From: Kangiella koreensis DSM 16069
Lineage (GTDB): Bacteria > Pseudomonadota > Gammaproteobacteria > Enterobacterales > Kangiellaceae
Length of the DNA: 64,000 nucleotides
NCBI RefSeq assembly: GCF_000024085.1
Contig: NC_013166.1
Location: 2,356,001 to 2,420,000, forward strand
Direction: 5' to 3'
Part shown: piece by piece, positions 42,271-51,250 of the stretch
How positions within the stretch are numbered: the first letter of the stretch is position 1
How the letters are laid out: each line of letters opens with the position of its first letter
Notes under the pieces: model-generated
What the model was told of the DNA's origin: nothing
What the model saw: only the letters and a program-made list of their open reading frames with translations
Database searches by the model: none
Translations under genes and position numbers: made by a program

Positions 42271-44976
42271 TTAAGCCTGATTAATAAACTGACGTAACAC
42301 GTAATGCAAAATACCGCCATTTTTGTAGTATTCAAGCTCTACGCGAGAGTCGAGTCGCGAAACCGCTTCAAACTTGATAACTTTATCGGATTCGTCATTG
42401 GCGACAGCTTCTACCTGAACGGTTTGTCCGGTAGAGATACCTTTATCCAAGCCTAGAATATTGAAAGTTTCATCACCACGTAAGCCTAAAGTCTCGGCGT
42501 CTTCTCCTGGTTTAAACTGCAGAGGAAGCACACCCATGCCCACCAGGTTGCTTCGGTGGATACGCTCGTAGCTTTCTGCGATAACCGCTTTAATACCCAG
42601 CAGGGTTGTACCTTTTGCTGCCCAGTCACGTGATGAGCCACTACCGTATTCTTTACCGGCCAGCACCACTAATGGCGTATTCGATTCATGGTACCTTGTC
42701 GCTGCGTCATACACTGTCATCGTTTCGCCGGTTGGAATAAAGCGCGTATAACCACCTTCTTTATCCACCAACTGATTTTTGATGCGCACGTTCGCAAAAG
42801 TACCACGCACCATCACTTCATCATTACCACGGCGCGAACCGTAAGAATTGAACAGTCGTTTTTCAACGCCCTTCTCCGTGAGATATTGACCGGCAGGTGA
42901 GTTTTCAGAAAAGCCGCCCGCTGGTGAAATATGGTCAGTGGTAATTGAATCGCCCAATTTAAGCAGCACTCTTGCTCCTTCAATATTACCGGGCTGCTCA
43001 ATTTCAGGTTTTAAGCCCTGGAAGAATGGCGCCTGCTTGATGTAAGTTGATTTATCATCCCATTGATAAACCTTATCTTTTGAAACTTCCATATTGCGCC
43101 ATTGCTCGTTACCCTCGAAAATCTCGCCATAACTTTTTGCATAATCGGCGGGCGTTAATACTTCACTCATCACTGCGCCGATTTCTTCATTGGATGGCCA
43201 TAAATCCTTAAAGTAAACCGGCTTATCATCAACGGTATAAGTTACCGGTTCACTCTTGAAATCAATATCCACTCGTCCGGCTAGCGCGTAAATAACCACC
43301 AGCATGGGCGACATCAAGAAATTCATTTTGACATCAGGATGGACTCGAGCCTCGAAGTTACGGTTACCCGATAATACCGATGACACGATCAGGTCATTCT
43401 CTTTCACCGCTTTAGCAACAGGGTCTGGTAGCGGTCCTGAATTACCGATACAGGAAGTACAGCCATAACCCACCAGGAAGAAGTTAAGCGCTTCCAGATC
43501 ATCCATTAGCCCCGAATGTTCCAGATAATCTGTTACCACTTTCGAGCCAGGTGCTAATGAGGTTTTAACCCATGGCTTCACTTTCAAACCTAAGTCATTG
43601 GCTTTTTTCGCGACCAGACCGGCGCCTAACATGACGCTGGGGTTTGAGGTGTTGGTACAGGAGGTAATGGCCGCAATCGCAATCGAACCATCGTGCAACT
43701 GATAATCTTCACCCGGTACATCAACCGTTTTAATCAAACCTTTTTTGTTATCCGCAGTAGAGCGGTCTTCCAGCAATTGATACTTACGACCATAATTCAG
43801 CTCCATCAAAGACTGGAACTGAGTTTTTAAATTGGTCACTTCAATTTTATCTTGCGGACGTTTCGGACCAGACACGGTTGGCACCACAGAACTCAAATCC
43901 AACTCAACCACACTGCTGTATCGGATCTGATCTTCATCAGCACGCCATAGCATATTATTTTTGCAATAGGTTTCAACGCGCTTAATCACTGATTCATCGC
44001 GATTGGTGTCACGCATGTAATCCAAGGTGCGATTATCAATCGGGAAATAAGTCACGGTACAACCAAACTCTGGCGACATATTGGAAATGGTTGCGCGGTC
44101 AGTGACTGCCAGCCCATCCAAACCATCACCGAATACTTCTACAAACTTGCCAACCACACCATGCTTACGCAGCAATTCGGTAATGGTTAACACCAGGTCA
44201 GTAGCAGTTGTTCCCAATGGCAAATTACCAGTGAGCTTCAAGCCAACCACTTCTGGCATCAGAAAATAAATCGGCTGTCCTAGAATCGAAGCTTCAGCCT
44301 CGATACCGCCAACACCCCAGGCCAATACGCCAATCCCGTTCACCATAGGCGTGTGCGAATCAGTACCGACCAAAGTATCCGGAAATAAAGCGCCATCACG
44401 CTCAACCACGCCTTGCGCTAGATACTCAAGGTTTACCTGGTGGCAAATCCCCATGCCCGGAGGCACTACTGTAAAGTTATTAAACGCTGTTTGTGCCCAC
44501 TTGAGGAATTGATAACGCTCACGGTTTCGCTCATATTCCATATCAATATTCTGTTCGAGCGAGGTTTTGCTGCCGAAGAAGTCAACCTGAACCGAATGAT
44601 CCACTACCAGATCCACCGGAATCAGCGGATTGATTTTCTTGGCATCGACACCATGACGACTGGCTTCCTGACGTAAGGATGCCAAGTCGACTACCGCCGG
44701 CACACCAGTAAAATCTTGCATCAGCACGCGCGCAGGCTTAAAAGGAACCTCTTCCTGCTTCGGCATCGGTTCCCAGCCGAGTAAGGTTTCAATATGTTCA
44801 TCGGTAACGCCCAAACCGTCGTGATTACGTAAGGCGTTTTCTAAAAGAATTCGGATTGAGAAAGGAAGTTTTTTGATGCCATGACCTTTCTGGTCCAAAG
44901 CAGCCAAACTCCATACATCAAAGTTTTCACCACCTACTTTGAGTTGCTGCTTACTATCTTGTGCTATGTTGCTCAT
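42271..44976 (-). CDS. acnA: Aconitate hydratase AcnA
   Basis: This enzyme interconverts citrate and isocitrate in the TCA cycle using a [4Fe-4S] cluster. The 901-residue chain matches the AcnA/IRP1 type. The three cluster Cys lie in AITSCTNTSNPS (near 440) and GCTSCIGNSG (near 505-510). DSHTPMVNGIGVLAWGVGG and GKEYGSGSSRDWAAKG give the active-site Ser/Arg loop of the swivel domain. GGGAGA precedes the ATG. It is a single gene, divergent from purC across a 260-bp gap. Confidence 0.97.
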   Translation of the reverse strand: MSNIAQDSKQQLKVGGENFDVWSLAALDQKGHGIKKLPFSIRILLENALRNHDGLGVTDEHIETLLGWEPMPKQEEVPFKPARVLMQDFTGVPAVVDLASLRQEASRHGVDAKKINPLIPVDLVVDHSVQVDFFGSKTSLEQNIDMEYERNRERYQFLKWAQTAFNNFTVVPPGMGICHQVNLEYLAQGVVERDGALFPDTLVGTDSHTPMVNGIGVLAWGVGGIEAEASILGQPIYFLMPEVVGLKLTGNLPLGTTATDLVLTITELLRKHGVVGKFVEVFGDGLDGLAVTDRATISNMSPEFGCTVTYFPIDNRTLDYMRDTNRDESVIKRVETYCKNNMLWRADEDQIRYSSVVELDLSSVVPTVSGPKRPQDKIEVTNLKTQFQSLMELNYGRKYQLLEDRSTADNKKGLIKTVDVPGEDYQLHDGSIAIAAITSCTNTSNPSVMLGAGLVAKKANDLGLKVKPWVKTSLAPGSKVVTDYLEHSGLMDDLEALNFFLVGYGCTSCIGNSGPLPDPVAKAVKENDLIVSSVLSGNRNFEARVHPDVKMNFLMSPMLVVIYALAGRVDIDFKSEPVTYTVDDKPVYFKDLWPSNEEIGAVMSEVLTPADYAKSYGEIFEGNEQWRNMEVSKDKVYQWDDKSTYIKQAPFFQGLKPEIEQPGNIEGARVLLKLGDSITTDHISPAGGFSENSPAGQYLTEKGVEKRLFNSYGSRRGNDEVMVRGTFANVRIKNQLVDKEGGYTRFIPTGETMTVYDAATRYHESNTPLVVLAGKEYGSGSSRDWAAKGTTLLGIKAVIAESYERIHRSNLVGMGVLPLQFKPGEDAETLGLRGDETFNILGLDKGISTGQTVQVEAVANDESDKVIKFEAVSRLDSRVELEYYKNGGILHYVLRQFINQA

Positions 44977-45236
44977 TCGTGTCTCCCTATCCAGTAACTA
45001 ATTGTTAAATCAGACAGTTATATGCATATCACTATAGCGCAATCAGACCCTACTTTGGAAATAAACCCTTGTAAAATGTGTGCTTATTGGTGCTTTATCA
45101 TAGTTTAAATTTATCAAATGCAATGTGAGCGAAAACTAGCCTATAACAGAGATTCTGGTATCATATGCGCTCTAAATTAACCCTGTCAGCCGCAACTCGG
45201 GCTGGCTTCGTAATTTCTGGAATAGGACACCTTGGT

Positions 45237-46343
45237 ATGAGCCTTGCACAAAAAGTTTTAGCCGTTAATAACGACCTCCCCATTCGTACAAACCAACCTG
45301 TCCATAGCGGAAAAGTTCGCTCCGTTTATTGGCTCACAGAAGAAGACAGCAAGCGTCTGATTCAAGAACGTGGTTATAACGTAGCAGCTGACGCGCCATT
45401 GGCCATTATGGTAATCAGCGATCGTATCTCTGCCTTCGATGCCATCTGGCACGGTGAAGACGGTTTGAATGGCGTTCCCGGTAAAGGCGCTGCGCTAAAC
45501 GCTATCTCTAACCACTGGTTCAAATTATTCCGTGAAAACGGTTTGGCCGACAGCCATATTCTGGAAATTCCCCATCCTTTCGTCTGGATCGTACAAAAAG
45601 CCCGTCCAGTGATGATTGAAGCGATTGCCCGCCAATACATCACAGGTTCCATGTGGCGCGCCTACGCCAAAGGCGAGCGTGAATTCTGCGGAATCCGTAT
45701 CCCGGACGGCCTACAGAAAGACCAGAAACTTGATGAGTTGTTAATCACACCATCAACCAAAGGTATCTTGAAAGGTATTCCAGGCGTACCAGAAGCAGAC
45801 GACGTCAACATCACGCGTCAAAACATCGACGATAATTATCAAGCCTTTAACTTCAACAGCAAAGACGACATCGACTTGTACGAAAAATTGCTCAAAGAAG
45901 GCTTCGACGTCATCAGCAGCGAGCTGGAAAAATTAGACCAGATGTTCGTCGATACCAAATTTGAATTTGGTTATGTCACCGACAAAGACGGTAACGAAAA
46001 ATTGATCTACATGGATGAAGTCGGCACCCCAGACTCATCACGCATCTGGGACGGTAAAGCATTCCGCGAAGATGGCAAAGTGGTCGAAAACTCAAAAGAA
46101 GGCTTCCGCCAATTCTTATTGAACCACTTCGAAGACTCAGACATCCTGCTCAACAAAGATCGCATGGACGAACGCCAGGCGCTAGCCCGCGACAACGCCC
46201 TGCCAATTGACGCACTGATGGATGTTTCCAGAACCTACATCGGTATCGCAGAAAAAATTACCGGCAAGAAAATTGAATTGTCTGATAATCCAAAAGCAGA
46301 AATTATTCAGATCTTAAAAGACGAGTTTAAACTGGTTGATTAA
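45237..46343 (+). CDS. purC: Phosphoribosylaminoimidazole-succinocarboxamide synthase PurC (long form)
   Basis: PurC joins aspartate to CAIR with ATP to make SAICAR in purine synthesis. The 368-residue protein is the long type seen in Vibrio/Shewanella-like bacteria: [32 protein letters not shown] for ATP binding, [22 protein letters not shown], and [28 protein letters not shown] longer start at 45165 exists but lacks family support. The ATG at 45237 gives the expected N-terminus. A terminator follows closely. Confidence 0.95.
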   Translation: MSLAQKVLAVNNDLPIRTNQPVHSGKVRSVYWLTEEDSKRLIQERGYNVAADAPLAIMVISDRISAFDAIWHGEDGLNGVPGKGAALNAISNHWFKLFRENGLADSHILEIPHPFVWIVQKARPVMIEAIARQYITGSMWRAYAKGEREFCGIRIPDGLQKDQKLDELLITPSTKGILKGIPGVPEADDVNITRQNIDDNYQAFNFNSKDDIDLYEKLLKEGFDVISSELEKLDQMFVDTKFEFGYVTDKDGNEKLIYMDEVGTPDSSRIWDGKAFREDGKVVENSKEGFRQFLLNHFEDSDILLNKDRMDERQALARDNALPIDALMDVSRTYIGIAEKITGKKIELSDNPKAEIIQILKDEFKLVD

Positions 46344-46369
46344 CTCAGTTTATAAGCTATAAAGAGAAA

Positions 46370-46392
46370 GGCGGGTTATCCCGCCTTTTTTA
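46370..46392 (+). terminator. Terminator after purC
   Basis: A 6-bp GC stem GGCGGG / CCCGCC, extended by AAA/TTT pairs, with loop TTAT, is followed by TTTTTTTA. Confidence 0.88.
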
Positions 46393-46405
46393 TACTCTGT
46401 TTAAA

Positions 46406-46491
46406 GTCACTGGATCCCGCGGTAAGTGACCTAAGGAAATGCCCGTGGTACGACCGAAGGAAGTACCTTTAGGTACCGCGGATACAGTCAC
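46406..46491. repeat. Long imperfect hairpin derived from a REP-like palindrome
   Basis: Outer arms GTCACTGGATCCCGCGGTA and TACCGCGGATACAGTCAC pair with a few mismatches. The inner part carries another imperfect inverted pair (ACCTAAGG / CCTTTAGGT). It looks like a REP element split by about 45 bp. The 42 bp at 46380-46421 repeat at 46566-46607, so this stretch arose partly by duplication. Confidence 0.6.
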
Positions 46492-46584
46492 AAGGGATTA
46501 TTTTGGTATCTCAGAAAGTCGCTCCTTATCAACTGAATTCAGCCATAACAAATAACTCTCATTCCACCTTTTTTATATCTTCTT

Positions 46585-46621
46585 AAAGTCACTGGATCCC
46601 GCGGTCAAGCCGCGGGATGAC
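46585..46621. repeat. REP-like palindrome copy 1 of an inverted pair
   Basis: A perfect 9-bp stem ATCCCGCGG / CCGCGGGAT, loop TCAAG, with flanks AAAGTCACTGG and GAC. It is the exact reverse complement of the copy at 46718-46754. Confidence 0.85.
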
Positions 46622-46717
46622 TTATCGGTAGAGAGTATCGTATTAATTAGAACCGGCACTGTTTGAAGGTATAGATGTAAACTTCCTCTAAATTCAACTC
46701 AATCATAATAAATACCT

Positions 46718-46754
46718 GTCATCCCGCGGCTTGACCGCGGGATCCAGTGACTTT
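46718..46754. repeat. REP-like palindrome copy 2 of an inverted pair
   Basis: This is the reverse complement of the element at 46585-46621, about 100 bp away. The two can form separate hairpins or one long stem with a 96-base loop. It ends 17 bp before the GIY-YIG gene stop. Confidence 0.85.
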
Positions 46755-46770
46755 TCTTTTAAAAAAACTT

Positions 46771-47061
46771 TTAAGTTATTTTTGGATAAAGATCATTCCA
46801 GTAGGGATTCTTTGATTCAATTAAATCGACCTTCCATTGTCGTTTCCATTCCTTGAGTCTTTTCTCTCGATTAAGCGCAGTTTCAATAGAGTCACATTGC
46901 TCATAATAAACTAACTGATGAACCCGATACTTTTGAGTAAAACTTTCTACAACATTATTCTTATGCTGCCAAACTCGCTTAATCAAGTCTGAAGTCACTC
47001 CAACATATAAAGCGCCATTTCGTTTAGTCGTCATAATGTAAACGTAATAATTATTTTCCAT
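46771..47061 (-). CDS. GIY-YIG endonuclease-domain protein
   Basis: This small 96-residue protein is essentially one GIY-YIG domain: NYYVYIMTTKRNGALYVGVT gives the two strands, with the helix Arg in LIKRVWQHK and the metal Glu in ALNREKRLKEW. Members of this UPF0213-like group are scattered single-domain proteins of unclear function, possibly in repair. It is the last of a minus-strand run dUTPase, broken sirtuin, GIY-YIG (gaps of 22 bp). It borders a cluster of REP-like repeats. Confidence 0.9.
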   Translation of the reverse strand: MENNYYVYIMTTKRNGALYVGVTSDLIKRVWQHKNNVVESFTQKYRVHQLVYYEQCDSIETALNREKRLKEWKRQWKVDLIESKNPYWNDLYPKIT

Positions 47062-47083
47062 AACATTCCCTGTTATTTTACCT

Positions 47084-47821
47084 CTATAAAAGCTTCTCCA
47101 TTACCTCGCCCGCCTTTCCTGCTATCTGATAATCCACCACCGAACTGTTAGTGGGCTCTGGATTAATTTCTATCACTGTTGCTCCCTGACTTTTAGCGAG
47201 TGCGGCAAGGCCTGCAGCGGGATAGACTTGGCTGGATGTTCCAACGGATAGAAAGAGGTCACAAGAATAAGCGGCACTTTCTGCTTCGCTCCATGCTTGT
47301 TCAGGAAGTGCTTCGCCAAACCAGACGACTGAGGGTCTAACTTGTCCGCCACAATAAACGCACTCTGGTACTTGCTCTATTCCTTTTACGGGTTCATGGT
47401 GGGTTTTGCTGCACTGCAGGCAGTGATTGCGCCAGATATTGCCGTGTAATTCGGTGACGGGATCCGAGCCTGCTTTTTGATGTAAACCGTCGACATTTTG
47501 GGTAATCAGGCTGACGGTTTGTCTGTGGTTGCTTTTTTAATTTTCTTGCCATTGAGCAATCGCAAGGTGGGCGGGATTGGGCTCTTTATCTTTATTGACG
47601 TCGCGACGCCATTGATACCATTGCCAGACGGTTTGTGGATCTTTGAGGAAGCCGTCGATGCTGGCCAGCTGTTGCGGGTCGTACTGAGCCCAGAGTCCTT
47701 TACCTTCCTGGGCATCACGAAAGGTGGCGATACCACTTTCCGCGGAGACACCAGCGCCTGTTAAAATACAGACGCGTTTGGCGCTTTTGATATGATCGAG
47801 AACTTCCTGCTCGATGTGCAT
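47084..47821 (-). pseudogene. cobB: NAD-dependent protein deacylase (sirtuin, CobB-like) with one in-frame stop
   Basis: The frame reads as a full sirtuin of 245 codons broken by a single TAA at 47537-47539, codon 95. Before it, the NAD-binding ILTGAGVSAESGIATFRD is intact. After it, in the same frame, come ITQNVDGLHQKAG (catalytic His in ELHGN), the four zinc Cys (HCLQCSK, ECVYCGG) and SVGTSSQVYPAAGL. Sirtuins remove acyl groups from lysines with NAD. The 94-residue front piece cannot be active alone. Nothing else is damaged, so the change is recent or a sequence error. It lies 22 bp after the dUTPase gene. Confidence 0.85.
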
Positions 47822-47843
47822 TGAGCTTTTTTACTATTAAAGC

Positions 47844-48485
47844 TTATTTGCTATCAGGACGCGGATAGTTATCGGCTAATTCTTGATACAGCTGATGTCT
47901 GAAGTCTTCTTCTGAAGAATCTAGTTTATTCAGAATTTCTACCAACACTTCATTGTCTTCACGACCATCCCACTCTTTGATGTAGGTGCCTTCTTTGTAG
48001 CCTTTATCCTGACGGAAAAAGTTTAAGGTATTTTTACCGACGTAACTTTTAAATAACTCTTCGAAGGGCATCTCCATTTGCTGCATGCAACCGGCGAAAC
48101 TGGCGCCATCAAAATGTTGATACATCACTGCCTGTCCTGCCATCACTTCGAGCGTTTGTTTAAAGTCATCTTTTAGTGTTGGTTCAAGCATTTCGTTGGT
48201 AAGTTCTTCGGCGATAGCTTCGAAACTCGTCTCACCATCAATCCGTGAACTTAAACCAAAATGAAAAATATCCACTAGTTCCATCTTCACTTGTTCCGCA
48301 TCAGGCTTTTGATGCTTCCACCACTTCCAACCATAGTGTTCCAACATTTCAGCACATTCGATCCAAATCGCGCGATACCACTCGAAATTTTGGTCAAACC
48401 ATTTTTCATTAACTTTCGAATTCATGGCGTTCTGCATTTCCAGCATCACTGCAATTTGTCTAATCATTGTTTCTTTGTTTGGCAT
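47844..48485 (-). CDS. Dimeric all-alpha dUTP diphosphatase
   Basis: This 213-residue enzyme hydrolyses dUTP to dUMP and pyrophosphate, guarding DNA from uracil. The helical dUTPase_2 pattern is clear: FEWYRAIWIECAEMLEHYGWKWWK (metal-binding Glu), QVKMELVDIFHFGLS (Glu/Asp pair), and KNTLNFFRQDKGYKEGTYIKEW. It is unrelated to the usual trimeric Dut. It is the first of three minus-strand genes, and the trimeric dut gene normally between coaBC and algC is missing from this window. Confidence 0.9.
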   Translation of the reverse strand: MPNKETMIRQIAVMLEMQNAMNSKVNEKWFDQNFEWYRAIWIECAEMLEHYGWKWWKHQKPDAEQVKMELVDIFHFGLSSRIDGETSFEAIAEELTNEMLEPTLKDDFKQTLEVMAGQAVMYQHFDGASFAGCMQQMEMPFEELFKSYVGKNTLNFFRQDKGYKEGTYIKEWDGREDNEVLVEILNKLDSSEEDFRHQLYQELADNYPRPDSK

Positions 48486-48561
48486 AATGGTTCCTTAAAT
48501 ACTTTATAAACTCCCCACTATTGGGGAATGACAATACTTAACTGTTTATTATAAATTTAGA

Positions 48562-49371
48562 CTACCAACTTTTATGACGTTTAACCAATTCGTAGGCTGC
48601 TTTAATTTCCTGGGTCTTTTCGGTGGCCATTTTGATCATCTGTTCTGGCAGCCCTTTTGCTACCAGTTTATCAGGATGATGCTGTGACATCAGCCGACGG
48701 TAAGCCCTTTTTACAGTTTGCTGATCATCGCTGGCTTTGACGCCGAGTACTTGATAGGCCTGTTCTACGCTGGGACCACTGGCTGCTTGATAGCCTGGGC
48801 CACCATGCTCGCCACCCTGTTGTTGTGAATGCTGATAAAATCGTTGTTGAGCCTGCACCATTTTAATCAGCTGGTCGATCATAAAGACGGGGAAACCAAG
48901 TGATTTTCCAACGTCATGCAAAACTGCTCTTTCGCGTTCGTGGACAATGCCATCGGCCATCGCCATGCTGATCTGCACTTCCATGAACATCTGCATCAGG
49001 TTACGACGTCTATGACATTCGCGCTTAAATTGCTCAAGCACGCCGTCCAGATCAAAGTCCTGATTTTTGCCCTGATTGAATAAATCTACCGCTAATTTGC
49101 GAGCAGTTTGATCGAGGCCCATGCGACGCATAACTTCTTCTGCATGGCGAATTTCAACATCAGTCACTCGACCATCGGCTTTCGCAATATGCCCCATGAC
49201 TGAAAAGGTTGCGGTAAAAAAGGCTGCCTGCACGCGCTCTTGCGAACCCGGCTCCAGGTCTTCCCCTTTCTTATCAATTTGATGGCCAACCACACCACCT
49301 AAAATCGCACCGATTGGCCCGCCAAAGGAAAAGCCAATCACGCCGCCTAATAATTTTCCAAACCAACTCAT
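48562..49371 (-). CDS. djlA: Co-chaperone DjlA
   Basis: The 269-residue protein has the DjlA layout: an N-terminal membrane-dimer segment rich in Gly (LLGGVIGFSFGGPIGAILGGVVG), a central TerB-like helical domain (VMGHIAKADGRV, AMADGIVHERE), and a C-terminal J domain with HHPDK (YRRLMSQHHPDKL). It stimulates DnaK at the inner membrane. A Gly/Gln-rich linker joins the parts. It begins 30 bp after the murU stop and may be transcribed with amgK-murU. Confidence 0.95.
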   Translation of the reverse strand: MSWFGKLLGGVIGFSFGGPIGAILGGVVGHQIDKKGEDLEPGSQERVQAAFFTATFSVMGHIAKADGRVTDVEIRHAEEVMRRMGLDQTARKLAVDLFNQGKNQDFDLDGVLEQFKRECHRRRNLMQMFMEVQISMAMADGIVHERERAVLHDVGKSLGFPVFMIDQLIKMVQAQQRFYQHSQQQGGEHGGPGYQAASGPSVEQAYQVLGVKASDDQQTVKRAYRRLMSQHHPDKLVAKGLPEQMIKMATEKTQEIKAAYELVKRHKSW

Positions 49372-49401
49372 ACGTTTTTATCGTTCTCTAGGTTAAATTC
49401 A

Positions 49402-50091
49402 TCAGTTAAATTCAATGGTTTTCAGTTTACGCTGAAAACTCTCGTTTAGTGACTGCAAGCGCTCAGGGGTTCCAATATCGTGCCAACGCCCCTGATATAG
49501 TTCATAGGTCACGTCATCCTGCTCCATCAACTGACGCAAGATTGGGCCTAGTGGAATAGCCTCATCTTCAGGCAGATCTGCAAACACCTTGGGCTGATAG
49601 ACGCCAATACCAGAAAAAGTCAGTTTAGGCTCACCTTCTGATTTAACCTTGCCGCCTTCTGTGACACAAAAATCGCCCTCTGGATGGTGCTCAGGATTAG
49701 GTACCAACACAATGTGCGCGCTGCTCTCTGGCGCTTTAGCAATACCCGTATAGTCAATATCAGTCCACACGTCACCATTAACTACGATGAATGGTTCATT
49801 CTCGAAAAAATCCAGTGCCTTCCGGATTCCGCCAGCGGTTTCCAGCGCCTGCTCTTCGGGTGAGAAGCTCAGGTTCACGCCCCAATAGGCACCGTCGCCA
49901 AGATATTCTGGGATTAGCTCACCCAGCCATGAGGTGTTGATAATGATATCGCTAATACCGGCCTCTTTAAGCGCTTCGATATGCCATTCGATGAGCGCTT
50001 TACCATTCACTTTCAGCAATGGCTTAGGCCGCTCGTCAGTCAGCGGACGCATTCGCTCGCCACGACCAGCAGCCAGAATCATGGCTTTCAT
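49402..50091 (-). CDS. murU: N-acetylmuramate alpha-1-phosphate uridylyltransferase MurU
   Basis: MurU makes UDP-MurNAc from MurNAc-1-phosphate and UTP, the recycling shortcut that bypasses MurA and raises fosfomycin tolerance. The 229-residue nucleotidyltransferase shows LAAGRGERMRPLTDERPKPLL (UTP loop), VVNGDVWTDIDY (metal Asp), and RWHDIGTPERL at the end. Its start overlaps the amgK stop by 4 bp (ATGA), so the pair is translationally coupled. Confidence 0.95.
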   Translation of the reverse strand: MKAMILAAGRGERMRPLTDERPKPLLKVNGKALIEWHIEALKEAGISDIIINTSWLGELIPEYLGDGAYWGVNLSFSPEEQALETAGGIRKALDFFENEPFIVVNGDVWTDIDYTGIAKAPESSAHIVLVPNPEHHPEGDFCVTEGGKVKSEGEPKLTFSGIGVYQPKVFADLPEDEAIPLGPILRQLMEQDDVTYELYQGRWHDIGTPERLQSLNESFQRKLKTIEFN

Positions 50092-51122
50092 GCACCGACT
50101 CCCAGCGCATCTTCCTCAACACGCTTGCGATAGAGCGGCATGATGGTGTCTTGTAGCCATTGGTGAAAATTAGCCATTTCAGGATAGTTTTCTGATTGTT
50201 GAAGAATATAGTTGAGGGTTAACGGGATATCTTTCAAGTAACCCGACTTGCCGTCGCGGAAATTGAGTCGAGAGAAAATACCCGCGACCTTAATATGGCG
50301 CTGCAAACCCATCCAATCAAACCACCTCAGGAAAGTCTGCTTTTCAAGTGAGAAGGGCGATTGTTCAATAAAGTAGTCAACCCACTCAACGACCTTATCC
50401 TGTGGCCATTGGATATAGCAATCACGCAATAAGGACAATAAGTCATAGGTTATCGGGCCATAGACCGCATCCTGAAAATCAATAATGCCGGGGTCCTTGC
50501 CCTCGATATGCATGATATTTCGTGAATGATAGTCACGGTGTACGAATACCTGCGGTTGTTCCAATGCATTAGAGGTCAGCTGTTTGAAGGTATCATCCAA
50601 TAACTGATGCTCCTGTTCCGATAAGGGGTAGTTCAGATAGCGGCCTAGAAACCACTCTCGGAACAGCTCCATCTCGGTATTCAACAGAGTGCTGTCGTAA
50701 GGCGGCAGTGAATCCGCGTTATCAATCGACTGCATGGTGACCAGGCTATCGATGGCGCTTTGATAGAGTGCGTCGGCACTTGAAGCGGATTCAGAAGGAT
50801 TAAGTAGTAGTGGTAAGTACAACTGGTCGCCTAAGTCCGAGAGCAACATAAAGCCATCGGTAAGGTCATAAGCTAATACTTGCGGGGCATTGACTACTTT
50901 GAGCATGTTAGCGACTTTGATGAATTGTTCGGAATTTTCATGCTCGGGAGGGGCATCAACGCAGATCCAGCTGGTATCATCATCTTGCCAGCGGAAATAA
51001 CGGCGGAAACTGGCGTCACCGGACACCATGCTCCATTGCAATGCCCCAATATCGGGATTGATATGACGGATTTTGGCGTATGCCCAGTTTTTAAGAGCTT
51101 CTTGTCGGCTATCTTTTTCCAT
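50088..51122 (-). CDS. amgK: N-acetylmuramate/N-acetylglucosamine kinase AmgK
   Basis: AmgK phosphorylates the anomeric carbon of recycled MurNAc, feeding MurU. The 344-residue aminoglycoside-phosphotransferase fold shows the catalytic loop HRDYHSRNIM (Asp base) and the metal motif GIIDFQDAVYGP. The N-terminal SGDASFRRYFRW holds the glycine-type loop. It is divergent from lptD across 128 bp, as in Pseudomonas. Confidence 0.95.
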   Translation of the reverse strand: MEKDSRQEALKNWAYAKIRHINPDIGALQWSMVSGDASFRRYFRWQDDDTSWICVDAPPEHENSEQFIKVANMLKVVNAPQVLAYDLTDGFMLLSDLGDQLYLPLLLNPSESASSADALYQSAIDSLVTMQSIDNADSLPPYDSTLLNTEMELFREWFLGRYLNYPLSEQEHQLLDDTFKQLTSNALEQPQVFVHRDYHSRNIMHIEGKDPGIIDFQDAVYGPITYDLLSLLRDCYIQWPQDKVVEWVDYFIEQSPFSLEKQTFLRWFDWMGLQRHIKVAGIFSRLNFRDGKSGYLKDIPLTLNYILQQSENYPEMANFHQWLQDTIMPLYRKRVEEDALGVGA

Positions 51123-51250
51123 TATAGGTTTTCATTTGTGCAAATAAGCGTTTATCATTGTGCCATTCTATCACTTGGTCACTTTCCGCGCCTTGAAACC
51201 TATGTAACAAAGCGTTGGTGGCGAATAGCGGAAGGTAAAATAACGGATAC

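Noticed and set aside
47530-47545. Programmed frameshift at AAAAAAG in the sirtuin
   Set aside because: The sequence after the stop continues in the same frame, so a shift would not restore the protein; a UAA is also not a Sec or Pyl codon.
47498-47764. 88-codon plus-strand frame over the sirtuin
   Set aside because: It mirrors the broken sirtuin codons in antisense and has no start signals.
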